Below are positions 25,224 to 35,672 of a stretch of DNA of 64,000 bases, one piece after another. The notes under the pieces were generated by a model that worked only from the letters and a program-made list of their open reading frames with translations, ran no database searches and was not told where the DNA came from. Both the position numbers and the translations under genes were made by a program. This DNA is from Piper betle (lineage: Eukaryota; Streptophyta; Magnoliopsida; Piperales; Piperaceae): assembly GCA_033002965.1 (NCBI GenBank), contig JAURVB010014725.1, positions 62,001-126,000 on the forward strand. Direction: 5' to 3'. Positions within the stretch are counted from its first letter, which is position 1; each line of letters opens with the position of its first letter.

Positions 25224-28213
25224 GAAACGATGTTATGCGTTGCCATGTTTGGTAGCGCATGGAGGGGGACCGTTGGATTTCAATCCAATGGCCCACCCAA
25301 CTCTTTCTTCGCTCCCCCTCCTCCCCAGCTTTGCCGCCATTCCTCCCCTGGCTTCCAGCCAGTCGCTCCACCCTCGCCTGTAGCTGTCGCCCCACCGGCT
25401 TCCCGCCGTTCCCTTCGCCCCTTCCCGCCGCTCCCCTCGCCCCATCCCATCCCTGCCCTATTTTCCCCCGGCTGGTTCTTCCCCCCCACCCCACCTGCGC
25501 TGGTGGGGGAGTGGTAGGAAGCCGGTGGGTTGGTGGATGTGGCCGGGAAGGGAGGGGGGAGGCGGCGTGTAAAACCCATGATTCGAATCAGGGTTTTATA
25601 TTCAGAACCGGTTGGTTCGACCGTTATTTTCGAATCGAGTCAGTTTCAGAACACGTGTACTGAGCCGACGTCGGTCTCGTGTATGAGCCATGAGGGTCAT
25701 GTGTACCCAAGTATATGATGATAACGTCATGAACACAGCAGAAAAGAATGAGTTATCAGAATATATGAGAGTATGCAGTTCATTTTTTTATTATGATATA
25801 TAATGGATCGTAGAATTAGTTTTAAGCCGTTTATCGCGTTAGGACGCGTTACGGGCATTTTGGGTGGGTTGATAGTTCTAGAGCATATCATTACGATGTT
25901 TGGTATTTGTTTGATTTTACGGGATTTTTCCCGATTTTTATGAATTTTTTTAGGATTTAATACGACTTAGTTATTATACTTGACTCGAGTCGGAGACGAG
26001 TCAAGTAATATTTACGAGTTTGCCACCACACACACCCTCGACCTTTCCTTTCTTCTTCCCCAAACCCTCGCCCGCGCCGCCCCTGTTCGCGCGCCACCGC
26101 CACCGCCGCCGCCAGGCCATCGACGCCGCCCAGCCCGGCCACGGCGTCGCCCTGCCGCCCCGACCAGGTCCGGCCCCCATCGGGCCGCCGCGACGCGAGG
26201 AAGCCACGCCGCGACGCCGCGCCCGCGTTGCGCTTCCGTCGCCGATCCCGCCGCCGGCGACCAGCGCCGCCGCGATCGGTCGGTCGCCTTAGCACCCTCA
26301 GCCTTCCAGCGACCTTCCCCGACTGGAACGGAGGCCGTCGCCACCGTGGCCGGCCGGATCTAGCGACCCATCGCCGCCGGCTCTGTTTTGCCATTTTCCG
26401 GCGAGCCGCCGCCTCCATTGGCCATGCTGAGGTCATAGATGAGTCGGGCTCGCCGAGCCGGTTCCGAGGGTACCCAACACGACCACTTTCCGGCTAGTAG
26501 ACGCCGCCGGCGATTGTCGCCGGAAAACCACCGGAAGCCGCCGGAAAACCGCCAGTAGCTGTCGGAAAACCGCCGAAAAATCGGAATTTCTGGAATTCGC
26601 TGGAATTCACCGGATCTTCCGCGGAGCTCACCCAGTTAGACTCGATCGAACGTCGGACGCCGAGGAGCGCCGAATTCGAGCTCCGAGACGCGCGACGGAA
26701 CCCTAGCCGTCGCCGATTGCCGACGACGTGAGGTATAATTACCTCCGATTTGATTATTTAAAATTGATGATGATTGTTAGCACAGCATGCTAGGATTGAT
26801 TTATGATGTGATTGATAGTGCATGGAGGATAAGTGATGAAGTGATAAGTTACATGATGTGATTGATAGTTCATGGAGGTTAAGTGATTTAATGAAGTAAG
26901 TAAATTGAACATGATAATCGTGTATGATGTAACTTAGGAAAAATACAATAAAATTGTCATGAATAGGATGAGTTAGAGTTATTTTCATATTTATGGTTAT
27001 TTGACGATTGATGATTTTGTGTTTAATTGTGTTGAGTTGATGCATCATTTAGTTAGCGGGCGTTAGTATTTAGTTTTGATGTGTAGGTACGGAATAGGAG
27101 CTCGCCGCCTAGGCGCGATGACACGCTTGGAGCTTCTACCAGGTCCGTTTAGGACTCGTCTGTTTTAATCTTTTCTATTGTATGTTTGATTTATTGTCTG
27201 CAGGACGGGTTAAGTGGCGTTTTATCGGATCCCACTTAACTCGGGCCATTTAATCGAACATTTTCCGGATTAATAACCCCTCGAGGATGAGATCCCTCGA
27301 GGTTGATTTTGAAAACAAGATCCACCAAAAGTTGCCTTCGGGCCTATTATGTAACTCCCTACCCAAGCCTATATATATATAGTTTTCGTGTTTCTGTGAG
27401 ACGAGAGATGGAGAAATCGACTGCACGTACCATGCAGAGGATGCCGTGACAGTCAAAGCGGGCTCTGGATTAGTGCCAGCGGACTGTTCCATTCCCGAGG
27501 GATCCTGATAACTCCGCGTTTGAGTTCCTCACACCCGGAGAACGTGGAGGTTTACGGGTACTGTTTAGTACAGCGCATGTCCGGACTTGTGGTTCAAAGG
27601 GTACTAAAGGCGACTGCCTGAGAGTACTCGGCCTTCGTGCTCAAGGCCAGGAGAAATATGGAGGTAAGGAGAGGGCTTAGGATAAAGTTTCACGAGAAGT
27701 ACTGAAAAGAAGTGCCGAGAGCGGCATAGTACCAGCAGCAGTAAGTTCGGGATGCTACCGGGTCTGCAGCCCAGTGGCTCCTCAGTAGTGCCCTTCAGAG
27801 TGTTCACGTGGAGTATATGCTGTTTTCTTTCATATGAGAGTTTGCTCTCATAGCCAGTTTGTTATAGTTATTTTATTTTCCGGACCAGTAACACTTGTTA
27901 CTGACGTGTTTTTATACTATATGTAGGTAATAATCACGAGTTGGAGGAGCCAGCTTGGACGGAGGAGCAATGAGGTCTTGTACACACACATGTTAGATTT
28001 CTGAATGTTTAATATTGTATTATTATGTTATTATATTGTGAATGACATGATTAAATGTTTGAGCATGATGATATGATGTGAATGAAATGCTAAGACACGA
28101 TAACAGAATGCAAAATATGATCAGAGTTGAGCAGCGGAAGCGTAGTGGGTTGAGACCCAAGCTTCAGAATGAATTCATAATATGTTAGATTTTGTGTGAA
28201 TGAAATCATGGAT

Positions 28214-28269
<56 letters not shown>

Positions 28270-29385
28270 TTGACAGGGTGGGCCCATAATTGCACTTTTA
28301 GGGGAGACCCTCACGGTTTTATTTCAGGATTTTTACCGTAATTGTAATGATGTGAAAATTGGTTGCATGTCATCCATGTAGTATCATGTTAGGGTTTTAT
28401 GAATTTATCCATGCATGACAAGTCGTATCTACATCTTAAGACGCCGAGATTGGATCCGTATGAGTTAGGTTCGGGTTGGCCGACCTAACCGGGGCTGGTA
28501 ACATGCCGGTTCGGTTCACGAGTGTGAACCGGATTTGGGGTGTTACACGGCGAGGTTGTCGGTGATTGGGGTGGGCAAAAATAGAGGAGGGGTGCCGATC
28601 GTCGGTAGGGGAGAAACAGGGGAGGTTGGGGGTGAAGAAAAATGACTCGATGGTAATTTCGTAATAAAAACTTGATTCGCTCTTTACTTAAGTCAATATT
28701 ATGAAATAAATCTGAAAAAAATATAAAAAATTTATTGGTTGCGAGACAGCGACAACATTGGCCAGAGGCATTGTTGGCTAGCAAAACAAGGGAGAAGGTC
28801 AGGGAAAAGAAATGCCTTTAGGTGCAAGGTAGTTTTGTAATAAAAACTTGACTCGCTTCCGACTAGAGTCAATATTATGAAATATATCCCAAAAAATATA
28901 AAAAAATACATTAACATGTCATAAAATAAAATAATCGAGTTATATATTAAAAAAAATTGGCATATATAACTCGAGTTATACTGTATTTTTTCTATTTTTG
29001 GGATATATTTCGTAATATTGATTCTAGTCAGGAGCGAGTCAAGTTTTTATTATAAAACTACCCCCACACCTAAAGGCATTTCTTTTCCATGACCTTCTCT
29101 CTTGTTTTGCCAGTTAGCGATGCCGCTGCCTAGTGCTGCCATCTCCTTGCAACCATTCAAGTTTTTGAATTTTTTGGATTTATTTTATAATATTGACTTG
29201 AGTCAGGAGCGAGTCAAGTTTTTATTACAAAATTACCATCGAGTCATTTTTCTTCACCCAGACCTCCCCTTATCAACAATTGGCCCCCCTCCTTGGTTTT
29301 TGCCGCTCCATCCTTACCGCCGGCAACCTCACAGCCGCTCCCTGTTCCCCTCCATGCGCTGCCAAATATGGCAACACATAACATC
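25224..29385. mobile_element. Foldback element B in (TA)n, split by a solo LTR
   Basis: Left end after the (TA)n at 25152-25223 reads GATGTTATGCGTTGCCATG...TAGCGCATGGAGGGG. The right end is its inverse, CCCCTCCATGCGCTGCCAAATATGGC...ATAACATC, before (TA)n at 29386-29408. A CCGTTGGAT/ATCCAATGG palindrome lies at 25270-25290. A solo LTR with its duplication (25568-28552) interrupts it; without that, the element is about 1.2 kb. The inner part folds back around about 28955: AAGAAATGCCTTTAGGTG with ATAAAAACTTGACTCGC on the left is mirrored by GCGAGTCAAGTTTTTAT and CACCTAAAGGCATTTCTT on the right. No coding capacity recognised. Confidence 0.7.
25568..28547 (+). mobile_element. Solo LTR, family member 2 (2,980 bp), inserted in element B
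   Basis: TGTAAAACCC...GGTGTTACA, flanked by a perfect 5-bp duplication CGGCG (25563-25567 and 28548-28552). It is very similar over most of its length to the inner LTR at 57105-60174. It contains a GC-rich block (about 26020-26720) introduced by GACTCGAGTC...GAGTCAAG near 25981-26006, a (GT)n(TA)n tract at 28220-28265, and a TATATATATAG near 27370 that could be the LTR promoter. No primer-binding site or internal region follows, so it is a solo LTR. Short frames conserved between copies are not credible genes. Confidence 0.85.
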
Positions 29386-29408
29386 ATATATATATATATA
29401 TATATATA

Positions 29409-29967
29409 TGCATATGGTGCGTTGCAAATCCGGGATCCAACGGCCCAGATCACTTTGCCAAAAACACCCCCCCACCCTCCGCCGCCAACCCTTGCCGTCC
29501 GGCCGAGCCCCATCGCGGCCCATGCGGCAGACCCCCCCCACCCCCGGCATCCCCGGCCCCCCTCGGCGGCGGCCCCTCCTCGGCCTCCGCCACCCATCCA
29601 CCCCCTCCCGCCCTGCACCCGGCCCGCCGCCCCCCTGGCCGCCGCCATCCGCCACCACCCCCACCCCGGGCAGGGGTGGTGGCTGAGGGCGGGGGATGGT
29701 GGCCGAAGGGCAGCGGCCGGGTGCGAGGGGTGAGAGGGGGAGGATTGAGGTGGCCACCGCCGAGGGGGGCCGGGGATGCCGGCGGGCGGGCTGCGGCGGG
29801 GTCGACCGCATGGGCCACGGCGGGGCTCGGCCGGACAGCAGGGGCGGGCGGCAGAGGGTGGGGGTGTGTTTTGGCAAAGTGATCTGGGCCATTGGATCGC
29901 GATCCAATGGCCCAGATTTGTAGCGCATGGTGCGCTGCCAAAAGATGGCAGTGCACCATAGCATCAC
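29409..29967. mobile_element. Element C: GC-rich long hairpin between (TA)n tracts
   Basis: The element is an imperfect inverted repeat centred near 29666. GATCCAACGGCCCAGATCAC at 29434 is mirrored by GTGATCTGGGCCATTGGATC ending at 29898. CCGGCCGAGCCCC and GCGGCCCATGCGG on the left are mirrored by CCGCATGGGCC and GGGGCTCGGCCGG on the right. Arms are about 230 bases. A CCGTTGGAT-type palindrome (with CCATTGGATC) lies at 29889-29910. Long open frames on both strands reflect the repeated GC-rich arms. Confidence 0.75.
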
Positions 29968-30024
29968 TATATATATATATATATATATATAGTGATGCTA
30001 TGGTGCGCTGCCATCTTTTGGCAG
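29935..30024. repeat. 90-bp near-perfect palindrome at the junction of elements C and D
   Basis: Arms of 45 bases meet in the middle of a (TA)n tract. CTGCCAAAAGATGGCAGTGC on the left is mirrored by GCGCTGCCATCTTTTGGCAG on the right, with one mismatched pair. It is formed by the abutting, oppositely oriented ends of two elements of the same family. Confidence 0.9.
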
Positions 30025-31798
30025 CCTTGTTTGGCAGTCGCAAAGACAGTTGATCCATTACGGGCCGTTGGATCGTGATCCAACGGCCCGCAGCATGCTG
30101 ATCTAACACCCTCCCCCCTTCACAACGCTAGCGCAGAGCATCTGGTCGACGCCCGCCGCAGCCCTCTGGCCGACTTGGCCGTGGCCCATCCAGCCGACCC
30201 CTGCCGCTGCCTGCCTGCCGGCATCCTCGGTGAAGACGACAACCTCCCCAAGCCGCCGCTCCCTCGGCCACGAACACCTCTCCACTAGACCACGCCGCCT
30301 CCACCAGACCCACCACCTCGCCCGCCCCTCCGTCGCCAGCCCGCCGCTCCCTGCCATTGCCCCCCTGCTCGTGCCTGGCCGCCACTGCGTGTGGCCGTTG
30401 GCGGTGGGGTGGTGCGACAAAACAGAGGGGGGGGGGGTAGAAACATGGGGTAGTTTTGTAATAAAAATTTGACTTGATCTTGACTCGAATTAATATTAGG
30501 AAATCAATCTTTTAAAAAATAAAATATTTTCCTAATAAAAACTTAACTCGATATCGTGCAATTCGAGTCAATATTACGAAATAAATTTAAAAATAAATAA
30601 AATATTTTCATAATAAAAACTTGACTCGATCTTGCGCGGGATCGAGTCAAGTTTTGATTATAAAAATATTTTATTTTAAAAAAAATTATTTCATAACATT
30701 GACTTGAGTTGAACGGGACCAAGTCAAGTTTTTATTATGAAATTATTTTATTTTAAAAAAATTTATTTCATAATAAAAATTTGATTTGATCCTGACTAGA
30801 GTCAATATTACAAAATTATTTTATTTTTTAAAAAAATTATTTCATAATATTGACTCGAGTCGGGACTGAGTAAAACTTTTATTATAAAATTATTTTATTT
30901 TTTAAATATTTATTTCATAATAAAAACTTGACTCGAGTCGGGATCGTGTCAAGTTTTTATTACAATATAAATTTTAAAAAGAATAAAATAATTTTATTTT
31001 GGCACCTTGAGACTTCCCGGATCAGAGTCAAGAGGAGACTGAGTTAATTTTTATTGATTTGACTCTAGTTGATATCGAGTCCATTTTTATTTACTTGACT
31101 TGAGTCGAGACCGAGTCAGTATTTTTTGTTTCATATTTTTTGAAATGTATTTCATAATATTGACTGACAATATTACAAAAAAAATAAAGTAAAATACTAT
31201 AAAATAAAATAATCCATTAGAACTCAATTATTTTATTTTATAGTATTTTACTATATTTTTTAAATATTTTTTGAGATGTATTTCGTAATACTAACTCGGG
31301 TCAGGACCGAGTCAAGTTTTTATTACGAAATTACCTGTGCCCATTTCCTTCCTTACTCGAGTCAATTTTACGAAATACATCTCAAAAAATATAAAAAATA
31401 CAATTAAATATGATAAAAATAAAATAATTGAGTTCTAATGGATTATTTTATTTTATAGTATTTTATTTTATTTTATTTTATATTTTTGTGATGTATTTCT
31501 AATTATTGAATCAAGTCGAGAGCAAGTTAAATTTTTATTCCAAAACTACCCAATGTCGTTGCCGGCACAACAAAACGGCGGGGGGGTGGGCGTGGCGGCG
31601 GGGGCGCTGACAGGCAGGGGCGGAAAGGCCAGGCGGTGGGGGTCCTCGGCAACATGGGCACCAGAGGAAGAAGATGAGAGGGGTGAGGGGAGGTGTGGGG
31701 AGATTGCTGTCGGCCGTTGGATCAGATCCAACGGCCGACATTTAGCAGCATTGGAACACTGCCAAAAGGGGCAGCACATAGTAGATGCCCCTGCCCCT
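29992..31798. mobile_element. Foldback element D in (TA)n
   Basis: Left end AGTGATGCTATGGTGCGCTG with CTTTTGGCAG is mirrored by CTGCCAAAAGGGGCAGCACA and TAGTAGATGCCCC on the right. CCGTTGGAT palindromes lie at 30064-30088 (left) and 31712-31737 (right). GC-rich arms (30090-30440 and 31555-31710) each end in a GGGTAGTTTTG(T/G)AATAAAAA boundary in inverse orientation, surrounding an AT-rich minisatellite core. It is bounded by (TA)n at 29968-29991 and 31799-31807. No gene recognised. Confidence 0.7.
30446..31550. repeat. Minisatellite core of element D, unit about 75 bp, alternating orientation
   Basis: Units contain AATAAAAACTTGACTCGATC...GAGTCAATATTACGAAAT, joined by T/A-rich spacers (TTTTTTAAAAAATAAAATA). 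Some units are reversed, giving hairpins such as AACTTGACTCGATCTTGCGC with GGATCGAGTCAAG near 30620-30655. Successive cores near 30615, 30690, 30765, 30840 and 30915 show the roughly 75-bp step. Units have diverged. Confidence 0.75.
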
Positions 31799-31807
31799 AT
31801 ATATATA

Positions 31808-33278
31808 GGGCAACGCTACTATACGCTGCCCCATATGGACCGTTGGATGTAATCCAACGGTCCACAACAACCCCCATACCACCCCTTCCCATTTTCGGTT
31901 GCCCCTGCCTGCCGGCTGCCCATGCCCCAGTCCCACCGGCCGCCTGCCCGGCCCCACAGGCTACCCCTACCCCCGCCCCACAGGCCGCCCTGCCCCAGCC
32001 CTGTACGCCTCCCCTGCCACCCTGCCCCCACCTAGCCGCCGTCCGTTGCCAACCCCCTCGACTGGCAGCCGCGGTCCCCCACCGTCCTCCACCCCTGCGC
32101 GCCGCTTTCGCTCCCCTGCCAGCCGCTGCCCTACCACCCTTGTTGCACCGTCGCCTCCCCCTCCTGGACTTTCCCGGCGCTGCGGCTCCCCCGCCCTCAC
32201 CCTGTCGTATCCAAGCGTCCGCCCACTGGCCCACGGCGAGGTCGCCGGCGGTCGCGCGGTGGGAGGAGGGAAGAAACAGGAAAGAAATATAGGAGAAAAC
32301 AGGGATGGTAATTTTGTAATAAAAACTTGACTCGATCTCGACTCAAGCGAACAGTATGAAATAATTTTTTTAAAAAAAATAAAATAATTTTATAATAAAA
32401 ATTTGACTCATTCTCTATTCGAGTAAATAGTATGAAATATATTTTCTTAAAAAAATTCGTGATAAAAACTTTACTTGATCTCGACTCAAGTTAATAGTAT
32501 GAAATAATTTTTAAAAATAAAAATAAAATAATTTTGTAATAAAAACTTGACTCGAACTTGATTCGAGTCAATAGTATGAAATAAATTTTTTAAAAAAATA
32601 AAGTAATTTTGTAATAAAAACTTTACTCAATCTCGACTCGATTCAATAATATGAAAAAAAAATTAAAATAAAGTAATTTATTAGTAAAAACTTTGACTCT
32701 ATATAATATTAAGAAATTATTATTTTTTTAAAAAATATTTCATACTATTGACTCGAGTCGAGATCGAATTAAGTTTTTATTAAGATAATATTTTATTTTT
32801 TAAAAATAATTATTTTATACTATTGACTCAAGTCAAGAATGAGTCAAATTTTTATTATGAAATTATTTTTGTAAAAAAATTATTTCATATTATTGACTTT
32901 AGTCTGGATCGAGTCAAGTTTTTATTATGAAATTATTTTATTTTTTAAAAAAATTATTTCGTACTATTGACTCGAGTCGAGATTGAGTTAAATTTTATTA
33001 TGAAATTTCCATCCCCCGTTTTCTCCTCTGTTTCTCCCTGCTTCTTCTCTCCTCCTGCCGCGCAACTGCGGCGACCTTGCCTGTGGCTGGCAGGTAGACA
33101 CCTGAGCCCGGCCGGGTGGGGGCAGGGGAGCCGCAGCGCCAGGCGAGGCCAGAGGGGGAGGCCGCGGTGCGGCCAAGGTGGTAGGGGCAGCGGCTAAAAA
33201 GTGGGACAAGGAGTGTTGGATTAGATCCAACGGTCCATATAGAGTAACGCATGTAGAGTAGCGCATAATAACAGTGCC
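31808..33278. mobile_element. Foldback element E in (TA)n
   Basis: Left end GGCAACGCTACTATACGCTG leads to a GGACCGTTGGATGTAATCC palindrome. The right end carries TTGGATTAGATCCAACGGTCC and GTAGAGTAGCGCATAATA in inverse order. The GC-rich arms are homologous in inverse orientation: CGGCGCTGCGGCTCCCC, GGAGAAAACAGGG and GGTAATTTTGTAATAAAAAC on the left (32175-32330) match the reverse complement of 33000-33160. The centre is an AT-rich minisatellite. (TA)n tracts flank it at 31799-31807 and 33279-33301. Frames of up to about 290 codons (for example minus 32988-33869) cross element boundaries and are rejected as genes. Confidence 0.7.
32305..33010. repeat. Minisatellite core of element E, about 75-bp unit
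   Basis: About nine units of AATAAAAACTTGACTCGATC...GAGTCAATAGTATGAAATAA with A/T spacers. The left units run in one orientation and the units from about 32735 on are inverted, so the core itself folds back. It is the same unit family as at 30446-31550. Confidence 0.75.
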
Positions 33279-33301
33279 ATATATATATATATATATATAT
33301 A

Positions 33302-33885
33302 GGTAAAAGTATTGCTGTACTCTAGCACAATCATCTTGGCTATGCTGGAGTACAATCTTGGCCGTTGGATTAGCATCCAACGGCCAAGATCTAAAAAATG
33401 GGGGCGGCGCCGCCGCAACAGCGACGAGCGAGGGGGCGGGAAGGCTGCCCGGCCACGGCCGACGGGAGGGGGGCGCCGGCAACAGGGGACGGGGGCGCGG
33501 CACGGCCGGGTGGTGGGCGGGGGCAGGGCCGAGGGGGGTGGGGCAGGGTGGTGACGGGGGGCGCGGAGGGGTGGCGTGCAGGGGACGGGGACGAGGGACC
33601 GGGGGGCGTCTCGCGGCAGGGTGGCGGGTGGGGGACGAGTGGCGGTGGTGTCGCCCGGCGGTGGGGCGTGGGGCTGGCAGGGGAAGATGCAGGGCGGCTA
33701 GATCCGCCACCCCGTCGCCCGAGCGGTTACGTCGCCGCCCCCGACGGGGCGACGACAGGCTGGGCAGGGGGGTGGTGTCGCGTCGACTAGCGGCGGCGGC
33801 GGCGGCCCATATTCTTTTTTTTTTTTGATGAGGGGCATGTTTCAGCGTTTGGATCTGTAGCACAACCATCTAGCAAATCCCCCTC
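33302..33885 (+). mobile_element. GC-rich element F in (TA)n
   Basis: Starts after (TA)n at 33279-33301. An imperfect hairpin (TACTCTAGCACAATCATC / TGGCTATGCTGGAGTA) is followed by CTTGGCCGTTGGATTAGC and its inverse at 33357-33391. A GC-rich body holds GCGGCTAGATCCGCC and GCGGTTACGTCGCC, and the right side has TTTCAGCGTTTGGATCTG before the next (TA)n at 33886-33904. It is clearly related to the neighbour 33905-34571 (same orientation) and to 7211-7725 (reverse). Confidence 0.7.
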
Positions 33886-33904
33886 ATATATATATATATA
33901 TATA

Positions 33905-34571
33905 GGATAAAATCTTCCTATACTGCAGCACAGCCATCTTGGCTGTGCTGCAGTACAATCTTGGCCGTTGGATTAACATCCAACGGCCAAGATCTAAAAA
34001 AAAAGGAAAAAAGGGGCAGCGCCGGCGACGGCCGGGGGGGGGCACCGGCGACAGGGGACGGGGCGCGGGGCGCGCGCCGCTAGGTGGCGGGCGGAGGCCG
34101 AGGGGCGCGGCGGGGTGGCGGGCGGGGGCCGAGGGTGGGCGCGGCCGGGTGGCGGGCCGGGGCCGAGGGGGCGCGGCGGGGCTGAAGGGGCGGGGCAGGG
34201 TGGCGGCAGGGGCCGAGGGAGCGGCAGGGTGGCGGGCGGGGGACGGAGGACGAGGGACGGGGCGTCGCGCGGCAGGGTGGCGGGCGGGGGACGAGCGGCG
34301 GTGGTGTCGCCGGCGGCGGGCGGCGGGCCGGCAGGGAAGACTCGGGGCGGCTAGATCCGCCACCCCGTCGCCCGGCGATACGTCGCCGCCCCCGACGGAG
34401 CGGCGACAAGCGGGGCAGGGGTTGGCGTCGCATCGGCCGGGGTGGCGGCGACACGGCGGCAGCGCAAATTTTTTATTTTTACGGGGCATATTTCAGCCGT
34501 TGGATTTGATCTAATGATTGAAACACTGCAGCTCTTGCTGTGCTGCAGTACAGCAAATCATCCCTCGTGTG
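33905..34571 (+). mobile_element. GC-rich element G in (TA)n
   Basis: Left: ATACTGCAGCACAGCCATC with its inverse GGCTGTGCTGCAGTA, then CTTGGCCGTTGGATTAAC and its inverse (33959-33993). The GC-rich body holds GCGGCTAGATCCGCC and GGCGATACGTCGCCG. Right: TTTCAGCCGTTGGATTTG and TGTGCTGCAGTACAGC before (TA)n at 34572-34586. It is the best-preserved member of the A/F/G group. The long frames on both strands have composition typical of GGCGGG-type sequence and no domain. Confidence 0.7.
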
Positions 34572-34589
34572 TATATATATATATATGTC

Positions 34590-35580
34590 CTGATCTATTC
34601 ACGTGTGACTATGCTAACTTCGGTTCCCAAACGGCCACAAATATAGGTCGAATGACCTTTATCCCTTCCAATGTCAAGTCCAAGCCACTAAGTCTTATTG
34701 TTGAGCTCTCACATCACCCAATAAAGCAAAAAGCTGATCATAACGATCATTAATTGCCACCGACGGATCATGCGTGATAATACGAGCGGGGTTATATCTG
34801 GGTTGAAAATTTAACTTCTTTTTAACGTTAATAGTATAAATCTAATGTATTTGATAAATCTATTACAAATTGTGCATAAAGAAAAAAACATCCTCACGCA
34901 TTGAAGGGAGCATTTTTTTTACATATTATTTCACTTTCAATTTTTCGTGGTCCAATAGGAGCCGCTCTCAATCTTTATTTTGCGTGCTGCCATATTTTAT
35001 TCATTTCTAAACTATTGACATCGATATAAATGCATTTCAAATTTTTTAATGGGCATGTTTCACCTGTTTGGTTGGTATGGAAGTAATATAAATGACATAA
35101 AAATTTTAAAATAACCAATTTGACAAAAAATAGTTATATTTAATGTAGTTTATATAAATAATAATAGTAAATTAATTATTTTATATATAATTAATTAAGT
35201 ATTACTAAATATCTAAGGTAGAGCAGAGAGTACAAAATAATCATTATTGACTATACATTTAGGTGAAAATTGAGAGTATAAAATAATCATGATTATCTTA
35301 TACGAGTCACCTATGGGCTCTCCCACCAATACAAAAATTTTCTCCCTTTTTTATCTTATTTTAATAAATAAAAAAATGAAGAATTAGAAAAATTATTTTT
35401 TATACATGTGAGAGCACATGATGGGTCATTTAAAGTTAATTACAATTAATTTGAATAGAAAATACATTGTAAAATATTAATTTTTTAGAAATATATTGCA
35501 TATATAATTTTAGTATAGTTAATTATTTAAAATTTTCATAAATAATCTATATTTATTTCATTACTAACCAAACAGAGCCT
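34590..35580. other. AT-rich intergenic DNA
   Basis: Nothing supportable was seen on either strand. Confidence 0.5.
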
Positions 35581-35672
35581 AAAAGTGCAAAAGAGTTTAA
35601 GTGGTCATTATTGAAAGAGAAGTTTGAAAAGTGCAAAAGAGCTTAAGTGGTCATTATTGAAAGAGAAGTTTG
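35581..35672. repeat. 46-bp tandem duplication
   Basis: Two copies (35581-35626, 35627-35672) beginning AAAAGTGCAAAAGAG and ending AGAGAAGTTTG, differing at a single T/C position, so the duplication is recent. Confidence 0.9.

Noticed and set aside
25957..26497. Frames of up to 159 codons in the GC-rich block of the solo LTR
   Set aside because: The equivalent frames in the closely related LTR at 57105 are changed by indels, so the coding frame is not conserved.
27604..27807. A 67-codon frame also present in the other LTR (59275-59484)
   Set aside because: Conserved because the LTRs are close copies; small indels alter it and no domain is recognisable.
29329..30109. Overlapping frames of 200 or more codons on both strands
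   Set aside because: They arise from the GC-rich inverted arms of element C; both strands give similar proline/arginine-rich products because the element is a hairpin.
32988..33869. 293-codon minus-strand frame, the longest in the window
   Set aside because: It crosses the boundary and (TA)n tract between elements E and F, is Arg/Pro/Ala-rich, and includes a poly-IY stretch from the TA repeat. It is a composition artefact.
33884..34514. About 200-codon frames on both strands in element G, and similar ones in F and A
   Set aside because: Low-complexity GC-rich translation, no domain, and frames not kept between the related elements.
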